From: Acinetobacter sp. Marseille-Q1618 | GTDB taxonomy: Bacteria; Pseudomonadota; Gammaproteobacteria; Pseudomonadales; Moraxellaceae | Length of the DNA: 64,000 nt | Reading direction: 5' to 3' | Assembly (NCBI RefSeq): GCF_902809855.1 | Contig: NZ_CADDWJ010000002.1 | Location: forward strand, 62,001-126,000 | In this document: positions 22,297-32,341 of the stretch, piece by piece | How the letters are laid out: the number at the start of each line of letters is the position of its first letter | Position numbering within the stretch: the first letter of the stretch is position 1 | Notes under the pieces: model-generated | Told to the model about the DNA's origin: nothing | Seen by the model: only the letters and a program-made list of their open reading frames with translations | The model's database searches: none | Made by a program: the position numbers and the translations under genes

Positions 22297-23783
22297 CACT
22301 CTGCTGCTTCATTGGTCACACGTAAAACTTCTTCCATCGTGGTTTTACCTGCCAAGACTTTACGCAAACCATCATCACGAATCGAACCTGCATCACGACG
22401 TGCATATTCCTCAAGCTCATATTCAGCAGCATTACCATGCACTAAACGACGCATTTGCTCATCTATCGGCACGATTTCATAAATCGCTGTACGACCACTA
22501 AAACCCGTATGCGAACAATGATCACAACCATTCGGCACAGGAAGTTTTAAATCTATCGCATTTGAAACTGGCTTAAATATTTCTTTTTCAAAATCATCAG
22601 CTTCACGCCATGTATGACAATGCGAACAAATCGTTCTCACCAAACGCTGTGCAATTACCCCAATCAAAGAACTCGATAATAAAAATGGTTCAATGCCCAT
22701 ATCTTTTAAACGAGTGACAGCACCAATGGCAGTATTAGTATGCAGAGTAGATAAAACCAAGTGACCTGTGAGTGATGCCTGAACTGCGATTTCCGCAGTT
22801 TCAAGGTCACGAATCTCACCGACCATGACCACATCAGGGTCTTGACGCAGCATGGCTTTCAACGCACGCGCAAAGGTCATATCTACTTTGGTATTAACCT
22901 GCGTCTGTCCGACTCCTTCAAGCTGATATTCGATTGGGTCTTCTGCTGTGAGGATATTTTTAGAACCATCATTTAAGTCTGATAATGCTGCATAAAGCGT
23001 GGTGGTTTTACCCGAACCTGTAGGACCAGTCACCAAAATAATCCCATGTGGACGATGTACCAATTGCGTCAAACGTTCATAGTCATTTGGCATTAAACCC
23101 AAATGCGTCATATTCAAACGTCCTGCTTGTTTATCAAGCAAACGCATTACAACACGTTCGCCATGTGACGAAGGTAAAGTAGAAACACGCACATCCACTT
23201 CACGTCCTGCTAGACGCAAAGAAATACGACCATCTTGCGGAATACGTTTTTCTGCAATATCTAGTTTTGCCATAACTTTGATACGTGATACCAAAAGTGG
23301 CGCAAGCTCACGACGTGGTTGTACAATCTCACGAAGTTGACCATCTACTCGCAAACGCACAGATAATTTCTTTTCAAAAGCTTCGATATGAATATCGGAT
23401 GCACCGACACGGATGGCTTCAGAGAGTAAAGCATTAATGAGGCGGACAATCGGTGCATCATCTTCCTGATCCATTAAGTCTTCTGTTTCAGGAACTTGAT
23501 CTGCTAAACTAAGTAAATCAGGATGATCTTCTAAACCTGCTGCAACTTGTTGAGACTCACCTGTTTCACCCGCATAACTTGAGCTTAGCAGTTGATTAAA
23601 TTCGGTTTCAGTACACAGTTGATGGTGTGCAAGTCGTCCTAAATAACGACGTGCTTCTTGAATGGCAATTTGGGCAGTATTTTCACGACGAATGATAAAA
23701 ACTTGATCGCCTTCATAACGTAATAGCACGCCATGTCGTTTTGCAAAGCTATAGGGTATTTGTAATTGTTTAAGGACTTGCAT
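22296..23783 (-). CDS. gspE: Type II secretion ATPase GspE
   Basis: A 495-residue secretion ATPase. The N-terminal domain precedes the conserved VRLINALLSEAIRVGASDIHIE segment. Walker A GPTGSGKTT is at about 253-261, with the Asp box TAEDPIEYQ, Walker B VVMVGEIRD and His box STLHTN following. Four Cys at about 386, 389, 420 and 423 form the C4 zinc motif of GspE/PilB-type enzymes. The length and absence of PilB neighbours favour GspE, which powers the inner-membrane pseudopilus platform. Other gsp genes are not in the window, in keeping with the scattered type II genes of Acinetobacter. Confidence 0.85.
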   Translation of the reverse strand: MQVLKQLQIPYSFAKRHGVLLRYEGDQVFIIRRENTAQIAIQEARRYLGRLAHHQLCTETEFNQLLSSSYAGETGESQQVAAGLEDHPDLLSLADQVPETEDLMDQEDDAPIVRLINALLSEAIRVGASDIHIEAFEKKLSVRLRVDGQLREIVQPRRELAPLLVSRIKVMAKLDIAEKRIPQDGRISLRLAGREVDVRVSTLPSSHGERVVMRLLDKQAGRLNMTHLGLMPNDYERLTQLVHRPHGIILVTGPTGSGKTTTLYAALSDLNDGSKNILTAEDPIEYQLEGVGQTQVNTKVDMTFARALKAMLRQDPDVVMVGEIRDLETAEIAVQASLTGHLVLSTLHTNTAIGAVTRLKDMGIEPFLLSSSLIGVIAQRLVRTICSHCHTWREADDFEKEIFKPVSNAIDLKLPVPNGCDHCSHTGFSGRTAIYEIVPIDEQMRRLVHGNAAEYELEEYARRDAGSIRDDGLRKVLAGKTTMEEVLRVTNEAAE

Positions 23784-23883
23784 TACAACTTATATGAATG
23801 ATTAAAATTGTTTTGAGTGTACTCTAAGCGCATGACAGCGTGAAGTCTGTTTTTTAAAGAAATGATCAGAGGAATAAACAGCC

Positions 23884-24705
23884 TTGTCCATAAAAAATGA
23901 ACATTTAGAACCTGAACTTCCTGATCTAAAATGGTGGGGAGAAGAAAAATTTGAGCTAAATCAAGCTAAAGCTTGGCAATTTGGCTCAATGATGATGCGT
24001 TTAACACGTGGTTTGCAAGAATGGCGACTTGAATATTATCGCCCACAATTTCAATATGACTATGAACAACAATGGAATTGCATTCACGATGTTCATTTTG
24101 CTTTTCCGCAACCTGTGCATGTTGAACGTTATATGTTTCGAGAAACACATAATACCTTTCAACTGTTACCCCGTTTAGCAGATCGCTCAGTCGTAATCCG
24201 CCCTGTCGACCCGATTTATATTCCCGCGGGACAACGAGGAACGCTTTATATCAGTACACCGCTTTGGGTATCAGGTTTTGTACAAGCACAAAAAGAACCA
24301 TTATTTGATATTCCTGTGATTTTACCGAAAGATACTTGGTTTGGCCCAGATCACCGCAATGGGGAAATGTGTTATGCCACTGCGGTAGATGGTCGCACAG
24401 AACTGAATTTATTACGTCCTCGTGCATTTAGAGCCGTAACACCAATTGTGTTTCATAACATCAGCAGTCATCAGTTACGTTTTGACCGTATGAATGTGCC
24501 GGTCCCTGCCTTGCCGTTATTTTATAGTGAAAGTACTGGGCGCTTATGGACTTCTCAAATTAAAGTCATTTATGAAGGTGATGATCGCCCTGCACGCGTT
24601 AAAATTGAGAGTCGTACCCCACCTTTAGCGGGTGAGGTCAGCTATGTGCATCCTCCTCGTTCACCTGGGGGTGCATTATTTAATATGTTTGATTCATTTT
24701 TTTAA
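23884..24705 (+). CDS. Hypothetical protein paired with an MscS channel (DUF432-like)
   Basis: A 273-residue protein, mostly beta-predicted, with no signal peptide. It has many aromatic and proline residues (KWWGEEKFEL, DTWFGPDHRNGEMCYAT, RSPGGALFNMF). The start is a TTG, preceded by AGAGGAAT at a suitable distance; the nearby ATG is out of frame. It ends 19 bases before the MscS-type channel gene, so the two should be co-transcribed. It resembles the DUF432 proteins found next to mechanosensitive channels, but I cannot verify this. Confidence 0.7.
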   Translation: MSIKNEHLEPELPDLKWWGEEKFELNQAKAWQFGSMMMRLTRGLQEWRLEYYRPQFQYDYEQQWNCIHDVHFAFPQPVHVERYMFRETHNTFQLLPRLADRSVVIRPVDPIYIPAGQRGTLYISTPLWVSGFVQAQKEPLFDIPVILPKDTWFGPDHRNGEMCYATAVDGRTELNLLRPRAFRAVTPIVFHNISSHQLRFDRMNVPVPALPLFYSESTGRLWTSQIKVIYEGDDRPARVKIESRTPPLAGEVSYVHPPRSPGGALFNMFDSFF

Positions 24706-24724
24706 TGGGATGAGGTAATTAGAT

Positions 24725-25663
24725 ATGGCTGAATCCAATATTCCCAAAGACATTGTAAATAGCTTAAAAGGCATTTTTACCAATATTAATCTTGACCGCT
24801 TAAGTGAAATCGCAGTTGCTATTGCTTTATGTTTTGTCGGTTTTATCTTGGCACGTGTGGTATCCAACACTTTTATCCGTACCATTGGTTTTCGCTTCAA
24901 TGCCCATCAACGCTTAGTATGGCGACGTGGTATTTTTTACTTTATTTTCATGATCTTTATCATGGCGAGTTTAAAAGAAGCTGGCTTCAAACTGAGCGTA
25001 TTCTTAGGTGCGGCAGGGATTTTAACGGTTGCTTTGGGTTTTGCTTCGCAAACTTCTGCATCCAACTTAATTAGTGGTCTATTTTTGATTGGTGAAGGTT
25101 CTTTTGAGGTCGGCGATACCATTCAAATCACTTTAATTCGTGGACATACCATCGAAGGTGAAGTCATCTCTATTGATTTATTGTCTGTTAAATTATTAAC
25201 TATGGATAATGTTTATGTGCGTTTGCCGAATGAACAATTGATTCGAGCGCCTGTACATAACTTGTCAAAATTTCCGATCCGACGCCTCTCTATCACGGTA
25301 GCCATTAATTTTAATGAAGACATCAATAAGGTACGTGAGGTTTTAATTGATGTTGCAAATGCTTATCCACTGGTTTTAGCAGACCCTAAACCACGTGTAA
25401 CTGTGTCAGCTTTTGGTGAGTCTTCTATCGAAATTCTTTTTGCTTTGTGGTGTAAGCAAAGTAACTATTTACAAGTAAAAGATGAAATTCATGAGTTGAT
25501 TCGCAACCGTTTTGTTGAGAGTCATATTGAAATTCCTGTACCTAAAATTGGTTTTGTCGATCGACCTGATACTCATGGATATAGCACCATAAATGAAGAT
25601 ATTGATACATATGCCAATGAGAAAGAAGTCAAATTAGAGAAAAAACAAGATAAACAATTATGA
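24725..25663 (+). CDS. Small-conductance mechanosensitive channel (MscS family)
   Basis: A 312-residue MscS-type channel. Hydrophobic segments lie at about residues 28-46, 75-90 and 92-125; the third holds the Gly/Ala-rich pore helix FLGAAGILTVALGFASQTSASNLISG. This is followed by the beta domain (FEVGDTIQI, GEVISIDLLSVKL, VRLPNEQLI) and the alpha/beta cytoplasmic vestibule. Its job is to release solutes upon membrane tension. The C-terminal tail is Lys/Glu-rich. GAGGTAATTAG precedes the ATG, and the partner gene upstream is 19 bases away. Confidence 0.88.
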   Translation: MAESNIPKDIVNSLKGIFTNINLDRLSEIAVAIALCFVGFILARVVSNTFIRTIGFRFNAHQRLVWRRGIFYFIFMIFIMASLKEAGFKLSVFLGAAGILTVALGFASQTSASNLISGLFLIGEGSFEVGDTIQITLIRGHTIEGEVISIDLLSVKLLTMDNVYVRLPNEQLIRAPVHNLSKFPIRRLSITVAINFNEDINKVREVLIDVANAYPLVLADPKPRVTVSAFGESSIEILFALWCKQSNYLQVKDEIHELIRNRFVESHIEIPVPKIGFVDRPDTHGYSTINEDIDTYANEKEVKLEKKQDKQL

Positions 25664-25765
25664 TGATTTATAGAAAATAAAATAGACAATCTGTTGAAAT
25701 CCTTCCTCTTATCAAACGATGTTTTACATTTTAAAGAGGAAGAATTCTTACAGTAAATCTAAAGT

Positions 25766-28471
25766 TTAAGATTCTAAAACTTTAGTTTCAGTCTCAGGAA
25801 TTGGTGCAATATAAGCAATAATTAACATCACAAAACCAGCACCTAGGAACGAAATCACACGGGTTAATGTGCCAATATGGGACAAGTCTAGTAGTACCAA
25901 TTTTAAAGTCACCAACATTAAAATACTGCCTCCTAAAATCCACAATGGGCGTAAATATTTTTTACTGGCATAACTCATGGTGACAAAAGCCAAACATACC
26001 CAAAGCAAAGTAAAACTCAGTTGAATGGTGGCATTTTCCCAAATCGCCAGTTCGTTATAAGGTGTTTGAAAATACATATGCAATGCACGTAATACCACAT
26101 AACTACTTAACCACAATACGCTCAGCACAGATAAAACTGCAATAATTCCGCGATCCATGCCTTGCTTGAGTTGTAAGCTCAGCATCCAAATAAAACCAGC
26201 CAAAATCGCAATACTGATCAAATCAAAAGGATTTAACACGGGTAAGAAATAATATTCAAAGGCTTGTTGTGAAAAAAGCTGAGAGCAAATTATCCATAGC
26301 AACATTAAAGCCAAACTACTACGTGTTTGCCAAAATATTGCCCAATCTGGATTTTGCTTTTGAGAGTAACACCATGCACAAAATGCCAAAGGTAAAATCA
26401 TGACACTGATATAAGGCATAGCTGGCACAAGACTTAAACTGCTTAAAGCCAAGCTCAGCAAAGTCCCCAAACTCACCCATTCTTTTTCAAGTTTGACACT
26501 TGCCGATGGTCGTAGCCATAGCACACTGAGTAGAATTCCTACAATTGCCATGCCCAAGCGTTCAAATTGCGAATGCCAAACAATCTCCCCCAAATGACTG
26601 CGATCTATCACAAAAATCAGCGCAAAAAAATACAATGGAATCACACCGACCCATTTTGGAATCAGCCAAGACCATGTTGCTTTACAGCGCAATAACACTT
26701 CATTGCACAGTACATACCCCAAACTCACACTGAGTAAAGCCAATACATACTGATGTTGTCCATCAAAATGATCCAGTAACAGGAGCAACAGCATACTGGT
26801 CGCAGCGATCAACAACAGACTAAAAAAGACAATCGTTGAACTGGTGATTTGTGTTTGAAATTTTTCATGCGCATTTGCAATCAACACAACGGCGACATAA
26901 CTTAGGCTAAGCAACCAATACATCATCGTTGGGAAATAAGCCAAATCCACCCAATAATATAAGCTGAATAAACCTGCAACAATCAGCAATGCAATTGCCA
27001 AATAACGACTAATCGTTGAATGACGATAAAGCGCAAGTGCAAAAATCAATACGCCTTCTATTGCCCAACCGATCACACTCCATTCATTTTCAAGCAAAAT
27101 CGGTGGAATCAAACTGAGGAAAATTAAAGCTAAACTAAAATAACTTTGTGAGATCAAATGCACAGATTGATTGCGTTTGGCTAAACCATATAAAACAGCA
27201 AACAATGCTGCAAAAGCCAAACTTAAACTGGCTTGCCACAAAGTTTTTTCAAAATACATCAGATATAAGAAAATATAACCCACAATCGGTGCGCCAAAAA
27301 TCAGTGCAATATCCAGTGCAGGTTTAAGTTTGAATTGCACCACATCTTGTTTTGCCAACAACTGACTAAAACGAAAACCAAGCCAAATAAACACTGCCGT
27401 ATGGGCGCTAACCAACAATGCTAAAGTATCGCGCTCTTGTAGATGACCATGAACAAAAGCATAACTTCCTGCCACAATTGCAGTCATTAAGAATGCGATT
27501 TGGTTGAGTATTTTCCAAGGGCGCAAAGTCGTTAAAATCGCAATACAGACATTAATCACCAAGTAGTAGCTAACAAACTCCACGGCAGTTGCATCGCGGA
27601 CAGGTAAAGTGAAAGGAGCCACCGCAGCGATCACCATTGCCATCAAAGCCAATTCAATACTTTGTTGTTTTAAACTTAAATACAAAGTCAGCAGCATAAT
27701 CACGGCAAAACACAGACTTGCGCTATAAATATTAGGAACAATGTGATTGTAATAGGCAAAAAATAAGGTCAGGAACAATCCAGCCAAACCCAAACCTTCA
27801 AGAGCTAAGGAGAAACTACGATTTTTGGGCTGTAAAAATACACCTAAACCAGTAATTGCCAAACTTATGGCTGCCACAATGGCGAGTTTAACAGCCAAAC
27901 TTAATTGCCAATGTTCAGTCGCAAAACGCAAGAGTAAAATGATGCCGATTACCAATACTACAATAGCCACTTTTAAGACAGGATTACCCTGAAAAAGCCA
28001 TTGTTTCATTTGCTCAAGCAAAGTGATTTCAGCATGGCTGGAATTTGGAGGGGGTGATGGTGCAATGTTTAGATCATTCTGAAGCACTGGAGAGCTTGCA
28101 ATATGCTGCAAACGAGATTGAAGCTGCTGCACATAACGTTCCAGTCGCCGTAACCAACGCAAGAAAAAGAAAATCCAACAGGTCAAACCCAACCCAATCA
28201 ACCAACTCCAATGCAAACTCATTCCAACAATTGCAACAATTGATGAAATATAAAGCGGAACTTTAGACGTAAATTGCACAGGAATCTGTTGCTGTGTAGC
28301 AAGATCCTTCAAAGGTTGTTGTAAAGCATCGACATAGTGCATCACACTCATGACAAAGGCGAGCCCACACAGATATGTCACCACCTTTAGATCAAAAAAC
28401 CATGCTGCTACAGCAGCGATGGTCAGTACCATGAGCCAAATAATCCGAATTTCACTTTGCCCTTTTGGCAT
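25766..28471 (-). CDS. Large DUF2339-type polytopic membrane protein
   Basis: A protein of about 901 residues with more than 20 predicted hydrophobic segments along nearly its whole length. A short N-terminal coiled part (LRRLERYVQQLQSRLQHI) and a proline-rich linker lie before the first long membrane array. This matches the DUF2339 family, whose function is unknown. The frame is open 44 codons further upstream, but the ATG at 28471 (MPKGQSEIR) is preceded by AGGAAAGAG and gives the usual N terminus. It is divergent from polA. No signature of transport or enzymatic activity is visible. Confidence 0.8.
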   Translation of the reverse strand: MPKGQSEIRIIWLMVLTIAAVAAWFFDLKVVTYLCGLAFVMSVMHYVDALQQPLKDLATQQQIPVQFTSKVPLYISSIVAIVGMSLHWSWLIGLGLTCWIFFFLRWLRRLERYVQQLQSRLQHIASSPVLQNDLNIAPSPPPNSSHAEITLLEQMKQWLFQGNPVLKVAIVVLVIGIILLLRFATEHWQLSLAVKLAIVAAISLAITGLGVFLQPKNRSFSLALEGLGLAGLFLTLFFAYYNHIVPNIYSASLCFAVIMLLTLYLSLKQQSIELALMAMVIAAVAPFTLPVRDATAVEFVSYYLVINVCIAILTTLRPWKILNQIAFLMTAIVAGSYAFVHGHLQERDTLALLVSAHTAVFIWLGFRFSQLLAKQDVVQFKLKPALDIALIFGAPIVGYIFLYLMYFEKTLWQASLSLAFAALFAVLYGLAKRNQSVHLISQSYFSLALIFLSLIPPILLENEWSVIGWAIEGVLIFALALYRHSTISRYLAIALLIVAGLFSLYYWVDLAYFPTMMYWLLSLSYVAVVLIANAHEKFQTQITSSTIVFFSLLLIAATSMLLLLLLDHFDGQHQYVLALLSVSLGYVLCNEVLLRCKATWSWLIPKWVGVIPLYFFALIFVIDRSHLGEIVWHSQFERLGMAIVGILLSVLWLRPSASVKLEKEWVSLGTLLSLALSSLSLVPAMPYISVMILPLAFCAWCYSQKQNPDWAIFWQTRSSLALMLLWIICSQLFSQQAFEYYFLPVLNPFDLISIAILAGFIWMLSLQLKQGMDRGIIAVLSVLSVLWLSSYVVLRALHMYFQTPYNELAIWENATIQLSFTLLWVCLAFVTMSYASKKYLRPLWILGGSILMLVTLKLVLLDLSHIGTLTRVISFLGAGFVMLIIAYIAPIPETETKVLES

Positions 28472-28635
28472 ATCTATGTTTTCTCTTTCCTGAGTGATGT
28501 GATCATACAACAGTAAAATGCTGACTTTGCATGATTTCATCAGATATTCGGTAACCATCACCTTACATCTCGATGCTATGTTCCTTGAAAAAATCACGTA
28601 CAATAAGCCTTATTATTTGAATTAGGAATGTTTCG

Positions 28636-31407
28636 ATGCCACCATTTGTATTGGTTGATGGTTCATACTTTTTATTTCGTGCCTTTCATGCACTGCCACC
28701 ATTAACAACCTCAACGGGTTTACAAACCAATGCGATTCGTGGTGCGATTTCTGCCATTCAAAAACTCATGCGTCGTGTGCAACCTACACACATGGCTGTA
28801 ATTTTCGATACGCCTGAACCCACTTTTCGTCATGAGCTGTCACCCATTTATAAAGGTGATCGTCCAAGTATGCCTGACGAACTTGCACAACAAATTCCTT
28901 ATTTACATGCTTTGATTCGTGCTTTGGGTATTCCTTTACATATGTTACCGGGTGCTGAAGCGGATGATATTATTGGGACATTAGCCAAACGTGCTGAAGC
29001 TGCAGGTCATCAAGTGCTGATCTCAACAGGTGACAAAGACATGGCACAGTTGGTGACTGAAAAAGTCACCTTAGAAGACAGTTTCAAAGACAAACCGATG
29101 AACATTGAAGGGGTCATTGAAAAATTTGGCGTACGTCCTGAGCAAATTATTGACTATTTAACCCTCATGGGCGATGCATCGGACGGTATTAAAGGTGTAC
29201 CAGGCGTAGGTGCAAAAACTGCAGCTAAACTTCTGAATGAATATGATAATTTGCAAAATATTATTGCCAATGCTGACAATATCAAAGGTAAAGTTGGGTT
29301 GAGTATCAAAGAAAACCTTGACGGCATTAAACTCGATCATCAATTGGCAAGTATCATCATCGACCTTGATCTGAGCTTGACTTATGATGATTTGAAATTA
29401 TGCGAACCTAATGTTGACGCGTTACGCAATCTGTATACTGAACTCGAATTTCGTAATCAGTTACAGTCTTTGGATCATCCAAACAATCCAAATGGTACTA
29501 CGTATAAACAAACATCAAAACAAATAGAAAAAACTCAACAAAAATCAGAAGATAAAATAGTGGCTGTGGAAGACCAAGCCAATCTCAGTAGTGTAGATGA
29601 TCAATTGGGACAAGCGACTTACCATACCATTTTAACCCAAGCAGATTGGGAAAAATTTTGGCAACGTTTGAGTACCTCGACACGTTTTGCCATTGATACG
29701 GAAACCACCAGTTTAGACTATCGCATTGCAGAAATGGTTGGATTTTCGGTTGCATTTGACGCGCATGATGCTTACTACGTTCCGCTTGCCCATGACTATG
29801 AAGGTGTGCCAGAACAACTGAATCGTGATGCGATTATCCAAAAAATCAAACCGATTTTAGAAGATCCAAAAGTTGAAAAAATTGGCCATCATTTAAAATA
29901 TGATGCACATATTTTTGAAAATCATGGCATTCATTTACAAGGTTGGTATTTTGATACCATGTTGGCATCCTATGTTTTAAACTCGGTGGCAACACGTCAC
30001 GGTATGGATGACGTGGCACGTGTATATTTGAGCCATTTGACCACCACTTTTGAACAAATTGCAGGAAAAGGCGCAAAACAAAAAACCTTTAACCAGATCG
30101 ACATTGAAACTGCTGCGCACTATGCCGCAGAAGATGCACATGTCACCTATCGTCTTTACGAAGTTTTAGATCGTAAACTGAAAGAAACACCTGAGCTGAG
30201 CGACATTTTGCATAATATTGAAATGCCTGTAGCAAGCGTTTTGACCTCAATGGAAGAAAATGGCATCGCACTTAATTTGGCATTTTTGGATCAACTCAGT
30301 GTTGATTTTGCTGAAACCATTCAAAACCTTGAAAATCAAATTATTGAAATTGCAGGTGAATCTTTTAATGTCGGCTCACCGAAGCAAGTCGGTGAAGTAT
30401 TATTTGAAAAACTCGGCTTAAAAGGTGGCAAAAAAACAGCAACAGGTCAATACAGCACTTCTGAAGCAGTTTTGGAAAAAATCGACCATCCAATTACTGC
30501 ATTAATTATTGAATATCGTGGTTTGACCAAACTCAAAAGTACCTATACTGAAGGTTTAAGCAAACAAGCCAATCCTGACACACATCGTGTGCATACCAGT
30601 TATCATCAAGCTTTGACCGCAACAGGACGTTTATCATCAACGGATCCAAACTTACAAAATATTCCTGTCCGTGAGGAAATAGGACGTCAAATCCGTAAAG
30701 CCTTTATTGCACCTAAAGGTCGGATTTTACTTGCAGCCGATTATTCACAAATCGAACTGCGTTTGATGGCGCATTTTTCTCAAGACGATGCTTTATTACA
30801 TGCATTTAATCATGGGCAAGACGTCCATCGTCGTACTGCCTCAGAAGTTCTCGGCGTTCCACTTGAAGAAGTAACCAGTGATCAACGTCGTCAAGCCAAA
30901 GCAGTGAATTTTGGTTTACTTTATGGTATGTCTGAATTTGGTTTGATTCGTCAGTTAGGGTTTACCCGTGAAGAATCACAAAATTATATCAAACAATATT
31001 TCCATCGTTATCCAGGCATTTATGAGTACATGCAACGTACACGCCAAGTGGCATTAGAACAAGGTTTTGTGGAAACGATTACGGGTCGTCGTTTATATAC
31101 ACCTGATATCGATGCCCGAAATATGATGGTACGTAAAGGTGCGGAACGTGCAGCGATTAATGCGCCACTACAAGGTTCTGCTGCTGAAATCATTAAAATG
31201 GCAATGATCAAAGTGGATAAAATCTTACCGAAAGATCAAGCTAAACTTCTTCTTCAAGTTCATGATGAATTGGTATTTGAGGTTGATGAAGCGATCGCAG
31301 ATGAATTAGCAAAACAAATTCAGGATGTGATGCAAAAAGTTTGTACCTTGTCTGTGCCTTTGGTGGTGGAAGTTGGTAAAGGCAACAATTGGGATGAGGC
31401 GCATTAA
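28636..31407 (+). CDS. polA: DNA polymerase I
   Basis: A 923-residue family A polymerase with all three parts. The N-terminal 5'-3' exonuclease (residues 1-290) contains the metal-binding GAEADDIIGTLA and the helix-hairpin-helix GVPGVGAKTAAKLL. The 3'-5' exonuclease begins near 354 with the intact FAIDTETTSLD motif. The polymerase has LLAADYSQIELR (motif A), RRQAKAVNFGLLYGMS (O helix) and LLQVHDELVFE (motif C). It handles Okazaki-fragment maturation and gap repair. It stands alone, divergent from the DUF2339 gene. Confidence 0.97.
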   Translation: MPPFVLVDGSYFLFRAFHALPPLTTSTGLQTNAIRGAISAIQKLMRRVQPTHMAVIFDTPEPTFRHELSPIYKGDRPSMPDELAQQIPYLHALIRALGIPLHMLPGAEADDIIGTLAKRAEAAGHQVLISTGDKDMAQLVTEKVTLEDSFKDKPMNIEGVIEKFGVRPEQIIDYLTLMGDASDGIKGVPGVGAKTAAKLLNEYDNLQNIIANADNIKGKVGLSIKENLDGIKLDHQLASIIIDLDLSLTYDDLKLCEPNVDALRNLYTELEFRNQLQSLDHPNNPNGTTYKQTSKQIEKTQQKSEDKIVAVEDQANLSSVDDQLGQATYHTILTQADWEKFWQRLSTSTRFAIDTETTSLDYRIAEMVGFSVAFDAHDAYYVPLAHDYEGVPEQLNRDAIIQKIKPILEDPKVEKIGHHLKYDAHIFENHGIHLQGWYFDTMLASYVLNSVATRHGMDDVARVYLSHLTTTFEQIAGKGAKQKTFNQIDIETAAHYAAEDAHVTYRLYEVLDRKLKETPELSDILHNIEMPVASVLTSMEENGIALNLAFLDQLSVDFAETIQNLENQIIEIAGESFNVGSPKQVGEVLFEKLGLKGGKKTATGQYSTSEAVLEKIDHPITALIIEYRGLTKLKSTYTEGLSKQANPDTHRVHTSYHQALTATGRLSSTDPNLQNIPVREEIGRQIRKAFIAPKGRILLAADYSQIELRLMAHFSQDDALLHAFNHGQDVHRRTASEVLGVPLEEVTSDQRRQAKAVNFGLLYGMSEFGLIRQLGFTREESQNYIKQYFHRYPGIYEYMQRTRQVALEQGFVETITGRRLYTPDIDARNMMVRKGAERAAINAPLQGSAAEIIKMAMIKVDKILPKDQAKLLLQVHDELVFEVDEAIADELAKQIQDVMQKVCTLSVPLVVEVGKGNNWDEAH

Positions 31408-31419
31408 ACTTTAAATAAG

Positions 31420-31451
31420 TTCTCTCTCCTCTCAGGAGAGAGTTAGAAATA
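31420..31451. repeat. Intergenic hairpin-forming repeat (site B)
   Basis: CTCTCTCCT-CTC-AGGAGAGAG, followed by TTAGAAATAGG. The GAGAGTTAGAAATA portion is shared with the repeat at 57812, which argues for a common dispersed element. Confidence 0.55.
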
Positions 31452-31692
31452 GGAAGAAGTGACCTTTAAAAATAAGAAGCACTGTCTTATAAAGAAAAAG
31501 AGGTTTTCAGAATATCTCTTTTCATAAACCTCCAATGAAATCAATATTAACAATCCAAATCGTAATCATTCATTGGAGGCTAATGAAACTTAATAAAGCT
31601 CCACATTTGAACGATTGGCTTCAAGTTTCATATTTTTAATGAATACTTTAATAGTCATCATATTCAATTCACTTTATAAATTTTAAGCAATA

Positions 31693-31720
31693 AAAAAGGA
31701 CTCAATCGAGTCCTTTGTTT
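31693..31720. terminator. Intrinsic terminator after yggT
   Basis: AAAAAAGGACTC-AATC-GAGTCCTTTGTTTTT; on the minus strand the T-rich side follows the yggT-proC unit. Confidence 0.75.
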
Positions 31721-31733
31721 TTAAATCACTAAA

Positions 31734-32303
31734 TTACAAACCTGTTAGCAAAACCTTCGCAACTTCATTCATTAGAATTTCAGCGATATACAATGCAAGG
31801 AAGGCCAAAATCGGAGACAGATCTATCATTCCCATATTTGGCATAATACGACGAAATGGCGCAAGCAAAGGCTCTGCAAGCTCCTGAATTACTTCAATAT
31901 AAGGTGAACGTGACTGCGTAAACATCACCACCCAACTCAAAATAATCGTTGCAAAAATTAAATAACGACAGAAGCGAATCAAATCCTGAATCATCGTGAC
32001 AAAAGTCAAAATCAAAAGATGTACAGGGCTATTTGGCATAGCACCTTGTAAATACATGATGCCAAAAATTTTCAACAAATACAGAATAATCAATAATGCC
32101 AATGCAGCGGTATTCACTCGTCCTTTGGCAACGGTTGGGAAGATGCGACTAAAAACATCCACAATTTTGGTCGCTTTCACTGTAGACAATACAACTGGAT
32201 TATATGGACTTACCATTGCCAATTGCATTAAAAAACGAAAGAATACAAGCAAAATTGCGACGTTAATAATAATGCCAAAAATCTGCGCAGAATTTGCACC
32301 CAT
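31734..32303 (-). CDS. YggT family integral membrane protein
   Basis: A 189-residue protein with two YggT repeats, each of two hydrophobic helices. The family motifs show as FLMQLAMVSPYNPVV and the C-terminal repeat LAEPLLAPFRRIMPNMGMIDLSP. YggT proteins are often encoded beside proC, as here, and the E. coli member is implicated in osmotic tolerance; the mechanism is unknown. It starts 38 bases after proC on the same strand. Confidence 0.9.
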   Translation of the reverse strand: MGANSAQIFGIIINVAILLVFFRFLMQLAMVSPYNPVVLSTVKATKIVDVFSRIFPTVAKGRVNTAALALLIILYLLKIFGIMYLQGAMPNSPVHLLILTFVTMIQDLIRFCRYLIFATIILSWVVMFTQSRSPYIEVIQELAEPLLAPFRRIMPNMGMIDLSPILAFLALYIAEILMNEVAKVLLTGL

Positions 32304-32341
32304 ATCGGAATATTCCTAAATAAAATCAATAATTAAATCAA

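Larger units (their letters stand above)
31408..31733. other. Intergenic region after polA
   Basis: This stretch of 326 bases has no credible gene. It contains the hairpin repeat at 31420 and the terminator near 31693; the middle (31460-31690) shows no clear structure. Confidence 0.5.

Noticed and set aside
25700..25745. Terminator between mscS and the DUF2339 gene
   Set aside because: TTCCTCTT and AAGAGGAA can pair, but the loop is over 20 bases and there is no T run; too weak to list.
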